Made by a program: the position numbers and the translations under genes | Notes under the pieces: model-generated | What the model saw: the letters and a program-made list of their open reading frames with translations, nothing else | Database searches by the model: none | What the model was told of the DNA's origin: nothing | Source of the DNA: Actinobacteria bacterium UBA4719 | GTDB lineage: Bacteria > Actinomycetota > Actinomycetes > Actinomycetales > Dermatophilaceae | Assembly: GCA_002404345.1 (NCBI GenBank) | Contig: DHJN01000001.1 | Coordinates: 1 to 27,644 of the forward strand | Reading direction: 5' to 3' | Length of the DNA: 27,644 bases | In this document: one piece after another, positions 15,688-22,669 of the stretch | How the letters are laid out: every line of letters begins with the position of its first letter | Position numbering within the stretch: the first letter of the stretch is position 1

Positions 15688-15885
15688 TTAACCCTCTCGC
15701 AAACACCGACGCCACGCCGCCCGACCGGCACCGAAGGCGCCCAGCGTGACGACTCCCAACAGAAGCGCAATCGTGGTTGTCGTCGGACCGCCCGGGGATA
15801 GGTGCTGGAGCGTGCCGCTTACGCCGGCGGCTCCGCCGAGGGCGCCCACACCGGCCCCCAGGATCGCCGCCTCAAGGCAACGCAT
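15688..15885 (-). CDS. Small two-TM membrane protein
   Basis: 65 residues from ATG 15885. A Gly/Ala-rich span (about 7-24, AILGAGVGALGGAAGVSG), a polar loop (HLSPGGPTTTT) and a second span (about 38-55, IALLLGVVTLGAFGAG) lead to a basic tail (RAAWRRCLREG), which should be cytoplasmic. The ribosome site is weak (GAGAG). It is followed at 10 bases by the other small membrane gene and lies 75 bases after the DUF3892 gene on the same strand. Function unknown. Confidence 0.6.
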   Translation of the reverse strand: MRCLEAAILGAGVGALGGAAGVSGTLQHLSPGGPTTTTIALLLGVVTLGAFGAGRAAWRRCLREG

Positions 15886-15960
15886 GGCGAAACTCTCTCG
15901 AACGATTCACGATTTGCAGGCGACGCACGTATTTTCTCGCGCACAGAGATGTGCCTCGGC

Positions 15961-16245
15961 CTAGCACGGATCGAGGTTCTCGAGGTTGTCTTTCCTCGTG
16001 CTGTCGGGGTTCGTCTTGATGTACGGAGTTGCCATGCAGGCACCCACCGGACAGAAGGTGATCTTGGCGATCGTCGCCTCGTAGCCGTCCGCGCTCGTTC
16101 TCCACGTGTTGCCCGCGTCGATGCTCGCTACGACCTGCGCTCGTGTGTAGTGCATGCCGGCGGTCGTGCACACGCCCTCGATGTGTCGATGTGTGCGGTC
16201 CGCCGACAGTTCCTTGCGTACCTTCGTGACGGTGTAGGCCGCCAT
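15961..16245 (-). CDS. DUF3892 protein (copy 2)
   Basis: 94 residues from ATG 16245, with GGAAAGGGTG just upstream. MAAYTVTKVRKELSADRTHR, then QVVASIDAGNTWRTS and TPYIKTNPDSTRKDNLENL fit the DUF3892 pattern ('V.Y..DRTHI..V ... S..EVV..I..G ... YI(R/K)T..N.T..DNL.NL'). It is clearly a relative of, but strongly diverged from, the copy at 9533. Two extra cysteines (CPVGAC) lie before the YIKT block. Family function is not established. It heads a minus-strand run with two small membrane proteins. Confidence 0.75.
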   Translation of the reverse strand: MAAYTVTKVRKELSADRTHRHIEGVCTTAGMHYTRAQVVASIDAGNTWRTSADGYEATIAKITFCPVGACMATPYIKTNPDSTRKDNLENLDPC

Positions 16246-16453
16246 CCGTCACCCTTTCCGGCGTCGGTCTCGCTGGTGAGTTTAGTGAGGTGTAGCAACT
16301 CGCAGGAGCGCTCACCAGAAGAATGAGTGGCGGACCTGTGCTCACATCCCGCCTACTCGGGTTCGCACGGCGCCTGAGCTGGCCGAACTCTTGCTCCCGC
16401 CCGGTACGTACCTGCCGGGATCTTCTACGCCGCTTTTGCGAGGAGATGCTCCT

Positions 16454-16648
16454 GTGAAGACGACGCTGAAGACGACTCGCGGACGAGTGGCTCTGGTCGC
16501 GCTTGCCCTCTGGGTTGTTGCCCTCCGGCGTCGTCTTCGCGGAGCCCTCGCGGAATCCTCCGTGATCGCAGGCTACCCATGCGGGCGGATCACCGCTTTC
16601 ACACCACCGCGACCAGCGCCGGCTCAATACGCATCGGCAATTGGCTGA
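16454..16648 (+). CDS. Small exported protein, possibly frameshifted
   Basis: GTG 16454 has a very good ribosome site (GAGGAG, 8 bases upstream) and opens 64 codons. MKTTLKTTRGRVALVALALW is a typical basic-plus-hydrophobic export signal, followed by VVALRRRLRGALA. After that the sense is less sure: SVIAGYPCGRITAFT is natural, but the following Pro/Ala stretch may be out of frame, since the next frame gives TATSAGSIRIGNWLS. A frameshifted secreted protein is therefore possible. No family recognised. I see no gene from 16649 to 16965. Confidence 0.45.
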   Translation: MKTTLKTTRGRVALVALALWVVALRRRLRGALAESSVIAGYPCGRITAFTPPRPAPAQYASAIG

Positions 16649-16965
16649 GCGCATCGGTGCCGCGCTCACCGATCCGATCGACGGCGAAGAGTGACTCGGT
16701 CGATCGCCAGGAACCGGCCCACAGCGCAGCCGCCCTCTGCCTGATACTCGCAGGCGGCTCTTCCTGATCTGGCCGCCGCCGCCAGCCCTAACGCGCAACA
16801 CTGCTATAGGGGGCTAGGTGCGGGGCTTAGTGGCGCTGGGTATCACTTGATAGAGTTACCGCCATCGCCGCTGGCCCGGCCGAGTGTGAACTCCAGAGCG
16901 CCCCGTGGGTCTGGCGACACGACCGTCGGTCGCGACCGAAGTGCGGCACGCAGGGGAGGCGCCTT

Positions 16966-17634
16966 ATGGAACGTGAGTCATTCCAGCGTTATCTCGAGCC
17001 ACCACCGCGCTTGATCGCACCGGCTGAGTCATTGCCACATCTTGGCGGCATGGCCGTGGGGGCTTACCGAGGCGAGCTCCCCGATGAGATCGAACTCCAC
17101 GGCGTCGAACCGCTAACTGGTGCGTTCGACGACGCGACTGCGCAGGCGATGCTCAGGCGTGCGGCCGAAATACCGACGGTGCGGGATCGACTCAGCAAGG
17201 GCCGTTCGACGATGATCGGCATTAGCCGACGCGGCGAAAAGGCAAAGGGTGAGGATCCCTTCTATCTGGTCGTGGCGTACGACTACTCCGCTGACGAGGC
17301 AGTCGAGATCCGTTTGGACGAGCACGGCCAGTATCTGAGCCTGACCAACCAGCGCTATCAGCCTCCGCCCACGCAACTTGAGATCGATCGTGCAATTGAC
17401 CTGGCGCGCCTTGACGCTCGCTTGGTCAGCAAGGTCGAGGGACTGACCGCAATGGCCATTCCTTTCTCGGGTCCGGGCAATGAATTCGCAGATCGACGAG
17501 TCCTCGAGGTTCTCTTCGGCTGTCGCAGCGACCGGGTGCCCACCTACCGCGCGTGGGTGGACCTTGGCAGAGAAAGCGTGCTGCTTGCGGGAAAGACCTG
17601 CGAATGCTGCGACGAGAAGGAGGTCCGGACGTGA
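16966..17634 (+). CDS. N-terminal (small-domain) part of a split copper amine oxidase-like protein
   Basis: 222 residues from ATG 16966, with GGGGAGG upstream. The second half reads like the small N2/N3 domains that precede the catalytic domain of copper amine oxidases: FYLVVAYDYSADEAVEIRLD, QPPPTQLEIDRAIDLARLDA, then VPTYRAWVDLGRESVL, matching 'V.DY....A.RV.VD ... QP.LS..E...A..LA ... YRA.VDL....V'. The C-terminus ends in GKTCECCDEKEVRT; this CxCC cluster could hold copper but has no known parallel I can cite. The stop overlaps the GTG of the next gene (GTGA), so the products are translationally coupled and probably associate. No signal peptide is visible. Confidence 0.7.
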   Translation: MERESFQRYLEPPPRLIAPAESLPHLGGMAVGAYRGELPDEIELHGVEPLTGAFDDATAQAMLRRAAEIPTVRDRLSKGRSTMIGISRRGEKAKGEDPFYLVVAYDYSADEAVEIRLDEHGQYLSLTNQRYQPPPTQLEIDRAIDLARLDARLVSKVEGLTAMAIPFSGPGNEFADRRVLEVLFGCRSDRVPTYRAWVDLGRESVLLAGKTCECCDEKEVRT

Positions 17635-18503
17635 GCGAGTCCGGGTCCGTGACCTGGCCGAACCCGGCCACACCGCTGTGGAGGTTCGGCTACACACTCG
17701 CCGACTCCCCCGATGCCGAAGGGATTGCGATCACCGACGCGTTCTTCCGCGGTCGCAAGCTCCTTTACAAGGGCAGCCTGCCCTCACTACGCGTGCAGTA
17801 CGACAACAGCTGCGGACCGTACAAGGATTCACTCAACTACAACAACGCGCAGCCGATCTCGGGGTCGAACCGAGTCAAGGTCTACTCGGTCTGGAGTGGG
17901 GGGCTGTCGGGCGTCGCCGCCGAAGCGTTCCATACGATCGGCGCTTACAAGCTCACCGAGCGGTGGACCTTCTGGGCGGACGGACGCATTACGCCGCGGC
18001 TGTACAGCGCCGGATTGCAGTGCAACGTCGACCACCGCCATCACCCCTACTGGCGCTTCGACTTCGACATCGAAGGGGCACCCAACGACACCGTCTTCGA
18101 ATACAACACCACCACGCCAGATCTCGGCTGGGGCCCGGGGTGGCACGTCAAGCACACGGAGATCACTCGCGTGAAGAGCCCGGCTACCTATCGCAGCTGG
18201 GCGGTCATGGACATGAACACGACGCGAGGCTGCCACATCATCCCGGGATCAAACGACGGCACGGCCGACGCCTTCGCCCCTCGCGACCTCTTCGTCATGC
18301 GCTACCACGCAGCCGAAGACCGGCACGGCCAGCAGGGCAGTGCGTGGGACGATGGCCTGGCGGCGTACATCAATGGCGAGGTCGCGGAATCGTCCGATGT
18401 GGTCGTCTGGTACTGCGCGCACCTCGGCCACCACGCCGAACCTGAGCATGCGGACGAATTCCACGTCTGCGGTCCGACGCTGATCCCATTTCGCTGGACG
18501 TGA
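17631..18503 (+). CDS. Copper amine oxidase-like catalytic domain, compact, with altered cofactor motif
   Basis: 290 residues from GTG 17631, with AGGAGG 7 bases upstream and a 4-base overlap with the gene before. Conserved oxidase blocks appear in order: GIAITDAFFRGRKLLYKGSL with SLRVQYDNS (start of the catalytic domain); FHTIGAYKLTERWTFWADG (the strand that carries the topaquinone Tyr); CNVDHRHHPYWRFDFDIEG (copper ligands His135-x-His137); and VVVWYCAHLGHHAEPE (third copper His, 267 or 268). Copper amine oxidases oxidise primary amines to aldehydes using Cu2+ and a topaquinone made from Tyr in N-Y-D/E. Here that motif is A105-Y106-K107: the Tyr is kept, the flanking residues are not. The domain is also about 100 residues shorter than usual. 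Activity is uncertain. Confidence 0.7.
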   Translation: MSESGSVTWPNPATPLWRFGYTLADSPDAEGIAITDAFFRGRKLLYKGSLPSLRVQYDNSCGPYKDSLNYNNAQPISGSNRVKVYSVWSGGLSGVAAEAFHTIGAYKLTERWTFWADGRITPRLYSAGLQCNVDHRHHPYWRFDFDIEGAPNDTVFEYNTTTPDLGWGPGWHVKHTEITRVKSPATYRSWAVMDMNTTRGCHIIPGSNDGTADAFAPRDLFVMRYHAAEDRHGQQGSAWDDGLAAYINGEVAESSDVVVWYCAHLGHHAEPEHADEFHVCGPTLIPFRWT

Positions 18504-18640
18504 TGCTGGGGACCGCGGCGAATAGTCATCCGGCCTTGGCCGCTGTGGCGGCGGCGTCGAGCAGGACCTGTCACATAAGACCCTGCTGCGCAGCCGAAGC
18601 GCACGAGAGCGGGAGAATCGCGCCGGACCCCGATCTTCAC

Positions 18641-18809
18641 CTAGACGCTCGGCGTGACCACGAGCGCGATCAACAGCGACACGATCACCAACGCCCAGGG
18701 CAGCGCGAAGCTGATTGCGCCGGCTGCGCTGTACTGGGTGAGGAGCGGCCGAAAGATCACCGCAACCCACGACACCCAGGTACATGAGGATCTGCTCCGC
18801 CGTGCTCAT
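18641..18809 (-). pseudogene. Small membrane protein gene with a frameshift
   Basis: ATG 18809 opens MSTAEQILMYLGVV; after a one-base slip near 18767 the reading continues WVAVIFRPLLTQYSAAGAIS, then FALPWALVIVSLLIALVVTP to TAG 18641. The joined product is a convincing membrane protein of about 56 residues with a strong C-terminal span. The 169-base length is 3n+1, so a single indel explains it. No family recognised. Confidence 0.55.
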
Positions 18810-18991
18810 AGGCGGCGATGGGCTCGGCTTGCCGGACGCATCAACAGAAGATGGCGTGGCCCGCTGAATCTCCGCTCGGCGCGTACGGACGTTCAGGCTA
18901 AGAGTCGACGGATCTCGACCATGAGCCGTTAAGGCCGCCGCTCGCGATTAAGGACCCTGATGTCCGGCCTAGTCGACGACCGTGTCATGAA

Positions 18992-19132
18992 GTGCCCCGT
19001 TTCGGTCCATGGGTACTCCACAAAGAATGCACACAACCAGGCATCGCTCACGTCCACGAGTCCGTCCTGAGCAACACCGTCGCTATCCACCGCACGTACG
19101 TCGCCGCGAACTGCAACGAACCTGGGAAGTGA
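18992..19132 (+). CDS. Possible 46-residue protein, weakly supported
   Basis: GTG 18992 opens MPRFGPWVLHKECTQPGIAH, then VHESVLSNTVAIHRTYVAAN and CNEPGK before TGA 19130. The composition is natural and two Cys are present, but there is no ribosome site and no family match; it may be a remnant. The rest of 18810-18991 shows nothing. Confidence 0.25.
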   Translation: MPRFGPWVLHKECTQPGIAHVHESVLSNTVAIHRTYVAANCNEPGK

Positions 19133-19499
19133 CAGTCAGAGCTCAGCTCCGGCCGGAAGAGCGGCGCGCATCGCTGCGTGTCGATCGATCCCGACGACAC
19201 GCACGCAGACAATCGGATGCGAGAGAGTTTGGTCTGTACTCAGCTTCGATCCAAGCCGCTCAGGAGACTCATTTGAGCCGTTCAGCCCTTGACTTCATGT
19301 ATAGCCCGACATAGCGTTGCTCAACCTCACACAACCCGTGAGGAAGGCCTGGGAGGGAAGTCATGCGCGCTTCGTCGCGCGCTAAAGCCGAGTGGGCATC
19401 GGGCGAAAGGGAGGGCGGCTGACCTGACCTTGCGCCGTCCCGGCCGCCTTGTGGATGCCAGTCGAGCAGACGCGCCCATCTTCACTAGGGAGAGACTCG
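19133..19499 (+). other. Leader region of the M23 operon
   Basis: No gene of normal size is supported here. A 19-codon frame at 19363-19422 (MRASSRAKAEWASGEREGG) follows GGGAGGGAAG very closely and may be a leader peptide; GCGCGC-TTCGTC-GCGCGC within it forms a hairpin. The GC-rich, foldable stretch to about 19460 could be a regulatory leader. I could not match it to a riboswitch class I know. Confidence 0.25.
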
Positions 19500-20546
19500 A
19501 TGAGAGAACGCACAGGTCGCAACGCGCTGCGACATCGTTGGCTGGTCCCGATCGTCATGCTTGGACTCGTCCTGCCGATGCTGCTAGGAGCGAGCACGGC
19601 GGCCGCCACGTACACGGGTCTGAAGATGCCCTGGCCACGAACCGTTTATCACAGCGTCACTCAGACGCCCGGCGCGTACGAGAACTGCAACGTCCAGAAT
19701 CCACCCAGCCACTGCTTCGGCTTTGACACCTGGGCGTATGACTTCGGTCTCAGCACCGGCAATACCGTGTCTGCCGCGCATAGCGGAACGGTCCTCGGGT
19801 ACCAGTTCGCGTTCGGCGTAGGCGCATGCGATGTGAGTTACGCCACGAAGGCAAACTACATCGTCCTCAACCATGGCGACGGTTACTCGAGTCAGTATTG
19901 GCACCTGCTCCAGAACAGCGCAAGCGTGTCGCCCAATCAGTTCGTTTACCAAGGGCACCCGCTGGGCGGTGCTGACACCAGTGGCGCGGCGTGCGGCACA
20001 CATCTTCACTTTGCAGTCGAAGCGACTCCACCGTGCAATAACGGCTACAACAGCTGTATCGGGCAGTCGATTCGGATTTCATTCGATGAGGCCGGTGAGC
20101 CCGCCCTGAATACGTCGATCCAATCTCTGAATCACGTGCAGTTCTCGGCGACGTATCAGAGTCAGTCAGCAAATCTGTCGTTGACCCCCGGGCAGGTCAA
20201 CCACTTCGTCGTTCAATATCTCAACAACGGCTATGACGTTTGGAACATTGGCATGTCTGGCAATAAGGCGTTTCTTGGCACTTGGAACCCCACACCTGGC
20301 CAAGATCAGGCGAGCGTGCTCGGTGGAGCGACAGGGTGTGTAGTTGCGACGAACTGGTACAGCTGTAACCGAATCAGGCCGACGACCACCCAGGTGGATC
20401 CCGGCCAAAGCGCCTGGTTCGATTTCCAAGTTCGCGGCCCGGCCAGCCAGGGCATCTACAAGCTCTACCTGCGGCCGCTGATCGAGGGAGTGCTGTGGAT
20501 GGAAGACGTTGGTCTGTATGTTCAGGTGACGGTGGTGAATCCATGA
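19500..20546 (+). CDS. Secreted M23-family peptidase with Ig-like C-terminal domain
   Basis: 348 residues from ATG 19500, with GGGAGAG 7 bases upstream. Residues 1-36 are a signal peptide (basic start, LVPIVMLGLVLPMLLG, cleavage after AAA). Residues about 45-215 are a LytM/M23 metallopeptidase domain: His71 and Asp81 (SHCFGFDTWAYDFG) as first zinc ligands, TVSAAHSGTVLG, His135 in QYWHL and GTHLHF with His168 and His170. These enzymes cut peptidoglycan cross-links. Residues about 215-345 resemble an NBR1-type Ig-like domain (LTPGQVNHFVVQYLNNG, LGTWNP, QVDPGQSAWFDFQVRGPAS), probably for wall or protein binding. Its stop overlaps the next start (ATGA), so it leads a three-gene operon of exported proteins. 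Confidence 0.85.
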   Translation: MRERTGRNALRHRWLVPIVMLGLVLPMLLGASTAAATYTGLKMPWPRTVYHSVTQTPGAYENCNVQNPPSHCFGFDTWAYDFGLSTGNTVSAAHSGTVLGYQFAFGVGACDVSYATKANYIVLNHGDGYSSQYWHLLQNSASVSPNQFVYQGHPLGGADTSGAACGTHLHFAVEATPPCNNGYNSCIGQSIRISFDEAGEPALNTSIQSLNHVQFSATYQSQSANLSLTPGQVNHFVVQYLNNGYDVWNIGMSGNKAFLGTWNPTPGQDQASVLGGATGCVVATNWYSCNRIRPTTTQVDPGQSAWFDFQVRGPASQGIYKLYLRPLIEGVLWMEDVGLYVQVTVVNP

Positions 20547-21160
20547 ACGTTCTTCGACTCGTTTCCTATGCGCAACGTCGCCCGTGGGCGGTGCTCGGTT
20601 TCGGCCTCCTGCTCGTTGTCGTCGCGAGCCTTGCGGCCACCGTCCCGACGGTTGCGGCTCCAGCGCCGCCGACGACGTACGCGAACACAACGTACGGTTT
20701 CGAACTCACACTTCCCGACGGCTGGCACCGTTCGGACGTGTTGTCGAACACGAAGGGGTTGGGTGACTCGCGTTTGCTCGAATGGGACGTGTTTACCGCG
20801 CGGACGCCGGCCTCGGAGAAAGCGGGTGCCGTGCTTTCGGAGGTAGGTCTCCCGCCTGCATGGCAGTGGACGGTCGAGGTCGAGGTCTGGAACAACCCGA
20901 AGGGTTTGTCTGCTCTCGCATGGGCGTCTGATCCGAACCTCGCAGGGTGGGCACGTGGACAGACGATCAAGACCGTCACCGTCAATAACCAGGCGGCCGC
21001 GCAACAGGTCGGTGGTGCTCTTCATGCGGTGTCGTACTACGTCGCGGCAAAAGGGTACATGTTCCGATTCGGCTTCTACCAGGGGACGCCTGAGGAGCGG
21101 CCCACCTTAGCAACCGACGCAGGCATCAACGGGATCCTTGCGTCGTTTCGCGTGAAATAA
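20543..21160 (+). CDS. Exported protein of PsbP-like fold
   Basis: 205 residues from ATG 20543, overlapping the peptidase stop by 4 bases. The N-terminal span (about 15-40, WAVLGFGLLLVVVASLA then VPTVAA) is a signal peptide or anchor. The rest begins YANTTYGFELTLPDGWHRSD, the 'Y.N..YGF.l..P..W' opening of PsbP/DUF1795-like domains, and ends with GINGILASFRVK, also typical ('i..i..SF'). These small alpha-beta domains bind partner proteins; no enzymatic residues are known. Co-translation with the M23 peptidase suggests an accessory envelope protein. Confidence 0.7.
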   Translation: MNVLRLVSYAQRRPWAVLGFGLLLVVVASLAATVPTVAAPAPPTTYANTTYGFELTLPDGWHRSDVLSNTKGLGDSRLLEWDVFTARTPASEKAGAVLSEVGLPPAWQWTVEVEVWNNPKGLSALAWASDPNLAGWARGQTIKTVTVNNQAAAQQVGGALHAVSYYVAAKGYMFRFGFYQGTPEERPTLATDAGINGILASFRVK

Positions 21161-21163
21161 GCG

Positions 21164-21700
21164 TTGAACTTGAGGATTCCCGCAGCCGTGTTTGCGCTTG
21201 TGCTCTGGAGCTCGGTGGCAGGTGCTGCCGCTGCGGCGGATAGCGTGAACACCTGCGGGATCCTCAAGGCGTTCACCGCGCCGACGGAGACCAACAACGT
21301 TGGCCGGGCGACCGTCGACGATTCGACCTACTACCTTTCGGGGACCCCCGGTCCGAACACCCTCGGCCCGGATGTGACGGTCGGTCGCAACGTCTGCCTT
21401 ACGGGTACCGAGGTCGCGCCGGAGACGGGTCCAACGCCACTGTTGATTCGATGGAGCCTTACGCTGAATCCGGCTGTGAGCCCCCTTCCATCTGCAGTTC
21501 CAACACCAACTCTGACGCCCGGAGCGACCCCCACGGGCACGGTGGCAAGCACTCCGCCAACTACGCGCACACCGACAGCCGACGCGACCGCGGCTGGATC
21601 TCAACCTCCCTTTGCCATGTTCGCCGGCATTGGTGCCGCTGTACTGATCATCGCTCTTGCTGCCTTCGCACTAGCGCGGAGAAGAATCCGGTCGGAGTGA
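21164..21700 (+). CDS. Surface protein with signal peptide, Pro/Thr-rich stalk and C-terminal TM
   Basis: 178 residues from TTG 21164, three bases after the previous stop; no strong ribosome site, so coupling is likely. Signal peptide 1-25 (FALVLWSSVAGAAAA), a small domain at about 26-100 with two Cys (VNTCGILKAF, GRNVCLTGTEV), a Pro/Thr/Ala-rich stalk (about 105-148), a membrane span (FAMFAGIGAAVLIIALAAFA) and a basic RRRIRSE tail. This is the plan of a wall-spanning surface protein; there is no LPXTG. The small domain may bind a ligand, but no family is recognised. It closes the M23 operon. Confidence 0.65.
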   Translation: MNLRIPAAVFALVLWSSVAGAAAAADSVNTCGILKAFTAPTETNNVGRATVDDSTYYLSGTPGPNTLGPDVTVGRNVCLTGTEVAPETGPTPLLIRWSLTLNPAVSPLPSAVPTPTLTPGATPTGTVASTPPTTRTPTADATAAGSQPPFAMFAGIGAAVLIIALAAFALARRRIRSE

Positions 21701-21725
21701 GAGGCAATCACCTGCGGCGTTGGTT

Positions 21726-21739
21726 GGCGTCGAAACGCC
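21726..21739 (+). terminator. Short hairpin after the M23 operon
   Basis: GGCGT-CGAA-ACGCC forms a 5-bp stem with a CGAA tetraloop followed by TCTTCC, 26 bases after the operon's last stop. Plausible weak terminator. From 21740 to 22025 I see no convincing gene in any frame. Confidence 0.3.
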
Positions 21740-22025
21740 TCTTCCGTTGGCGATCATGACGACGGCGACGATGTGCGAATGCTTGAGGCTCGCGCCCTGT
21801 TTGCCCCAGCAGCTGCTCGTGGCGTGGAGGCCATCACTGCGTGCAGGCACTTCGCGCCCGCTGGCGTCAGAGATCACGTTGCCCGCTTTGCGCGACGCCC
21901 GTGGCATCTGCATCTGCACCGACCCTGTGTACGCCAACGCTTATCGGTCGAAGTACGTGTGAAGATCTTCGATGGGTGTATGACAACGAGCGCGCCCAGC
22001 GGCGCGGGGAAAGGTGGTGATACCA

Positions 22026-22190
22026 ATGGATACCTACAAGCCTGGCGAGAAAGCCCCCCGGACCGGAACGATCCAGTGCGTGAAGCACGCGGAGGTTGTT
22101 AAGCACATCAAGGCAGGTGAAACCTTCCCGCCGTGTGACAACTGGGGAGATCACACCGGCCCTGGAAACGTCTGGAAATACACAACTTAG
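22026..22190 (+). CDS. YjzC-like small protein
   Basis: 54 residues from ATG 22026, with AAAGGTGGTGA upstream. MDTYKPGEKAPRTGTIQCVK, HIKAGETFPPCDNWGD, then VWKYTT. The 'PG(E/D)KAP.(S/T)G' opening and 'G..FPP' turn resemble the small YjzC family, which has no known function; two Cys (CVK, PPCD) and several His could bind metal. A perfect 22-bp inverted repeat begins 10 bases after the stop. It is probably transcribed on its own. Confidence 0.6.
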   Translation: MDTYKPGEKAPRTGTIQCVKHAEVVKHIKAGETFPPCDNWGDHTGPGNVWKYTT

Positions 22191-22199
22191 AGAACAAAC

Positions 22200-22261
22200 G
22201 AAGCGCGAATCGGCCGGGGAATATGTCTGCCTAAGAACTTTCCCCGGCCGATTCGCGCTTC
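22200..22261 (+). repeat. Perfect 22-bp inverted repeat (hairpin)
   Basis: 22200-22221 and 22240-22261 are exact reverse complements, separated by 18 bases; the arms begin GAAGCGCGAATCGG and end CCGATTCGCGCTTC. It directly follows the YjzC-like gene and could act as its terminator, but there is no T-run and the perfection exceeds what termination needs. A palindromic mobile repeat is an alternative. Beyond it, 22262-22448 has no supported gene. Confidence 0.9.
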
Positions 22262-22448
22262 ATGACCAAGGTCGTCGTCGTACCGTCGACCCGCGCAGGC
22301 GGGACTCGTGATTCGATTGGCGTCAGCTTCGGCCCGCTACCTCGATCTCAGCCTGCGTTCGATCGAATGGTCCCGCGGGGAGGTGACACCGGCCAATGAA
22401 TGAGTCGGAGGTGAATCGCCCTGGCGTTTGGGCGAAAGCGAATCCAGG

Positions 22449-22476
22449 TTGTGGGTCTATTCAGACTAAGTAATAC
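22449..22476 (+). promoter_or_regulatory. Candidate promoter of the CHAT operon
   Basis: TTGTGG (22449-22454), a 16-base spacer and TAATAC (22471-22476) resemble a primary sigma-factor promoter in otherwise GC-rich sequence. It would leave an untranslated leader of nearly 190 bases before ATG 22670. Confidence 0.4.
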
Positions 22477-22669
22477 TAAGCGTCCAAGACATAGTCTCTT
22501 GGGGCGGAGCATCGCCCGTTGTCCAAGTAGCTGGCGGCGCTTTGCGGCTAAGCCGCGCGGGAGGGGACGTACGTTCCGCGACCGAGTGGACCTACAGCGG
22601 CCGCGTCACACCACTCCGAGAACGCTTGTCGCGGAGACCTTTGAGTCACTGACGCCATCGGTTCCGGGG

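Noticed and set aside
19310..19499. c-di-AMP (ydaO-type) riboswitch before the M23 peptidase gene
   Set aside because: Such switches often control wall hydrolases, but I could not find the conserved core sequence; only generic GC-rich folding is visible.
21720..22102. Overlapping frames of 80-109 codons between the M23 operon and the YjzC-like gene
   Set aside because: All have shadow-like composition, no ribosome sites and no motif; they contradict one another.
22262..22399. 45-codon frame MTKVVVVPSTRAGG directly after the inverted repeat
   Set aside because: The start codon abuts the hairpin arm, so no ribosome site is available, and the text is Pro/Gly/Arg-rich without family resemblance.
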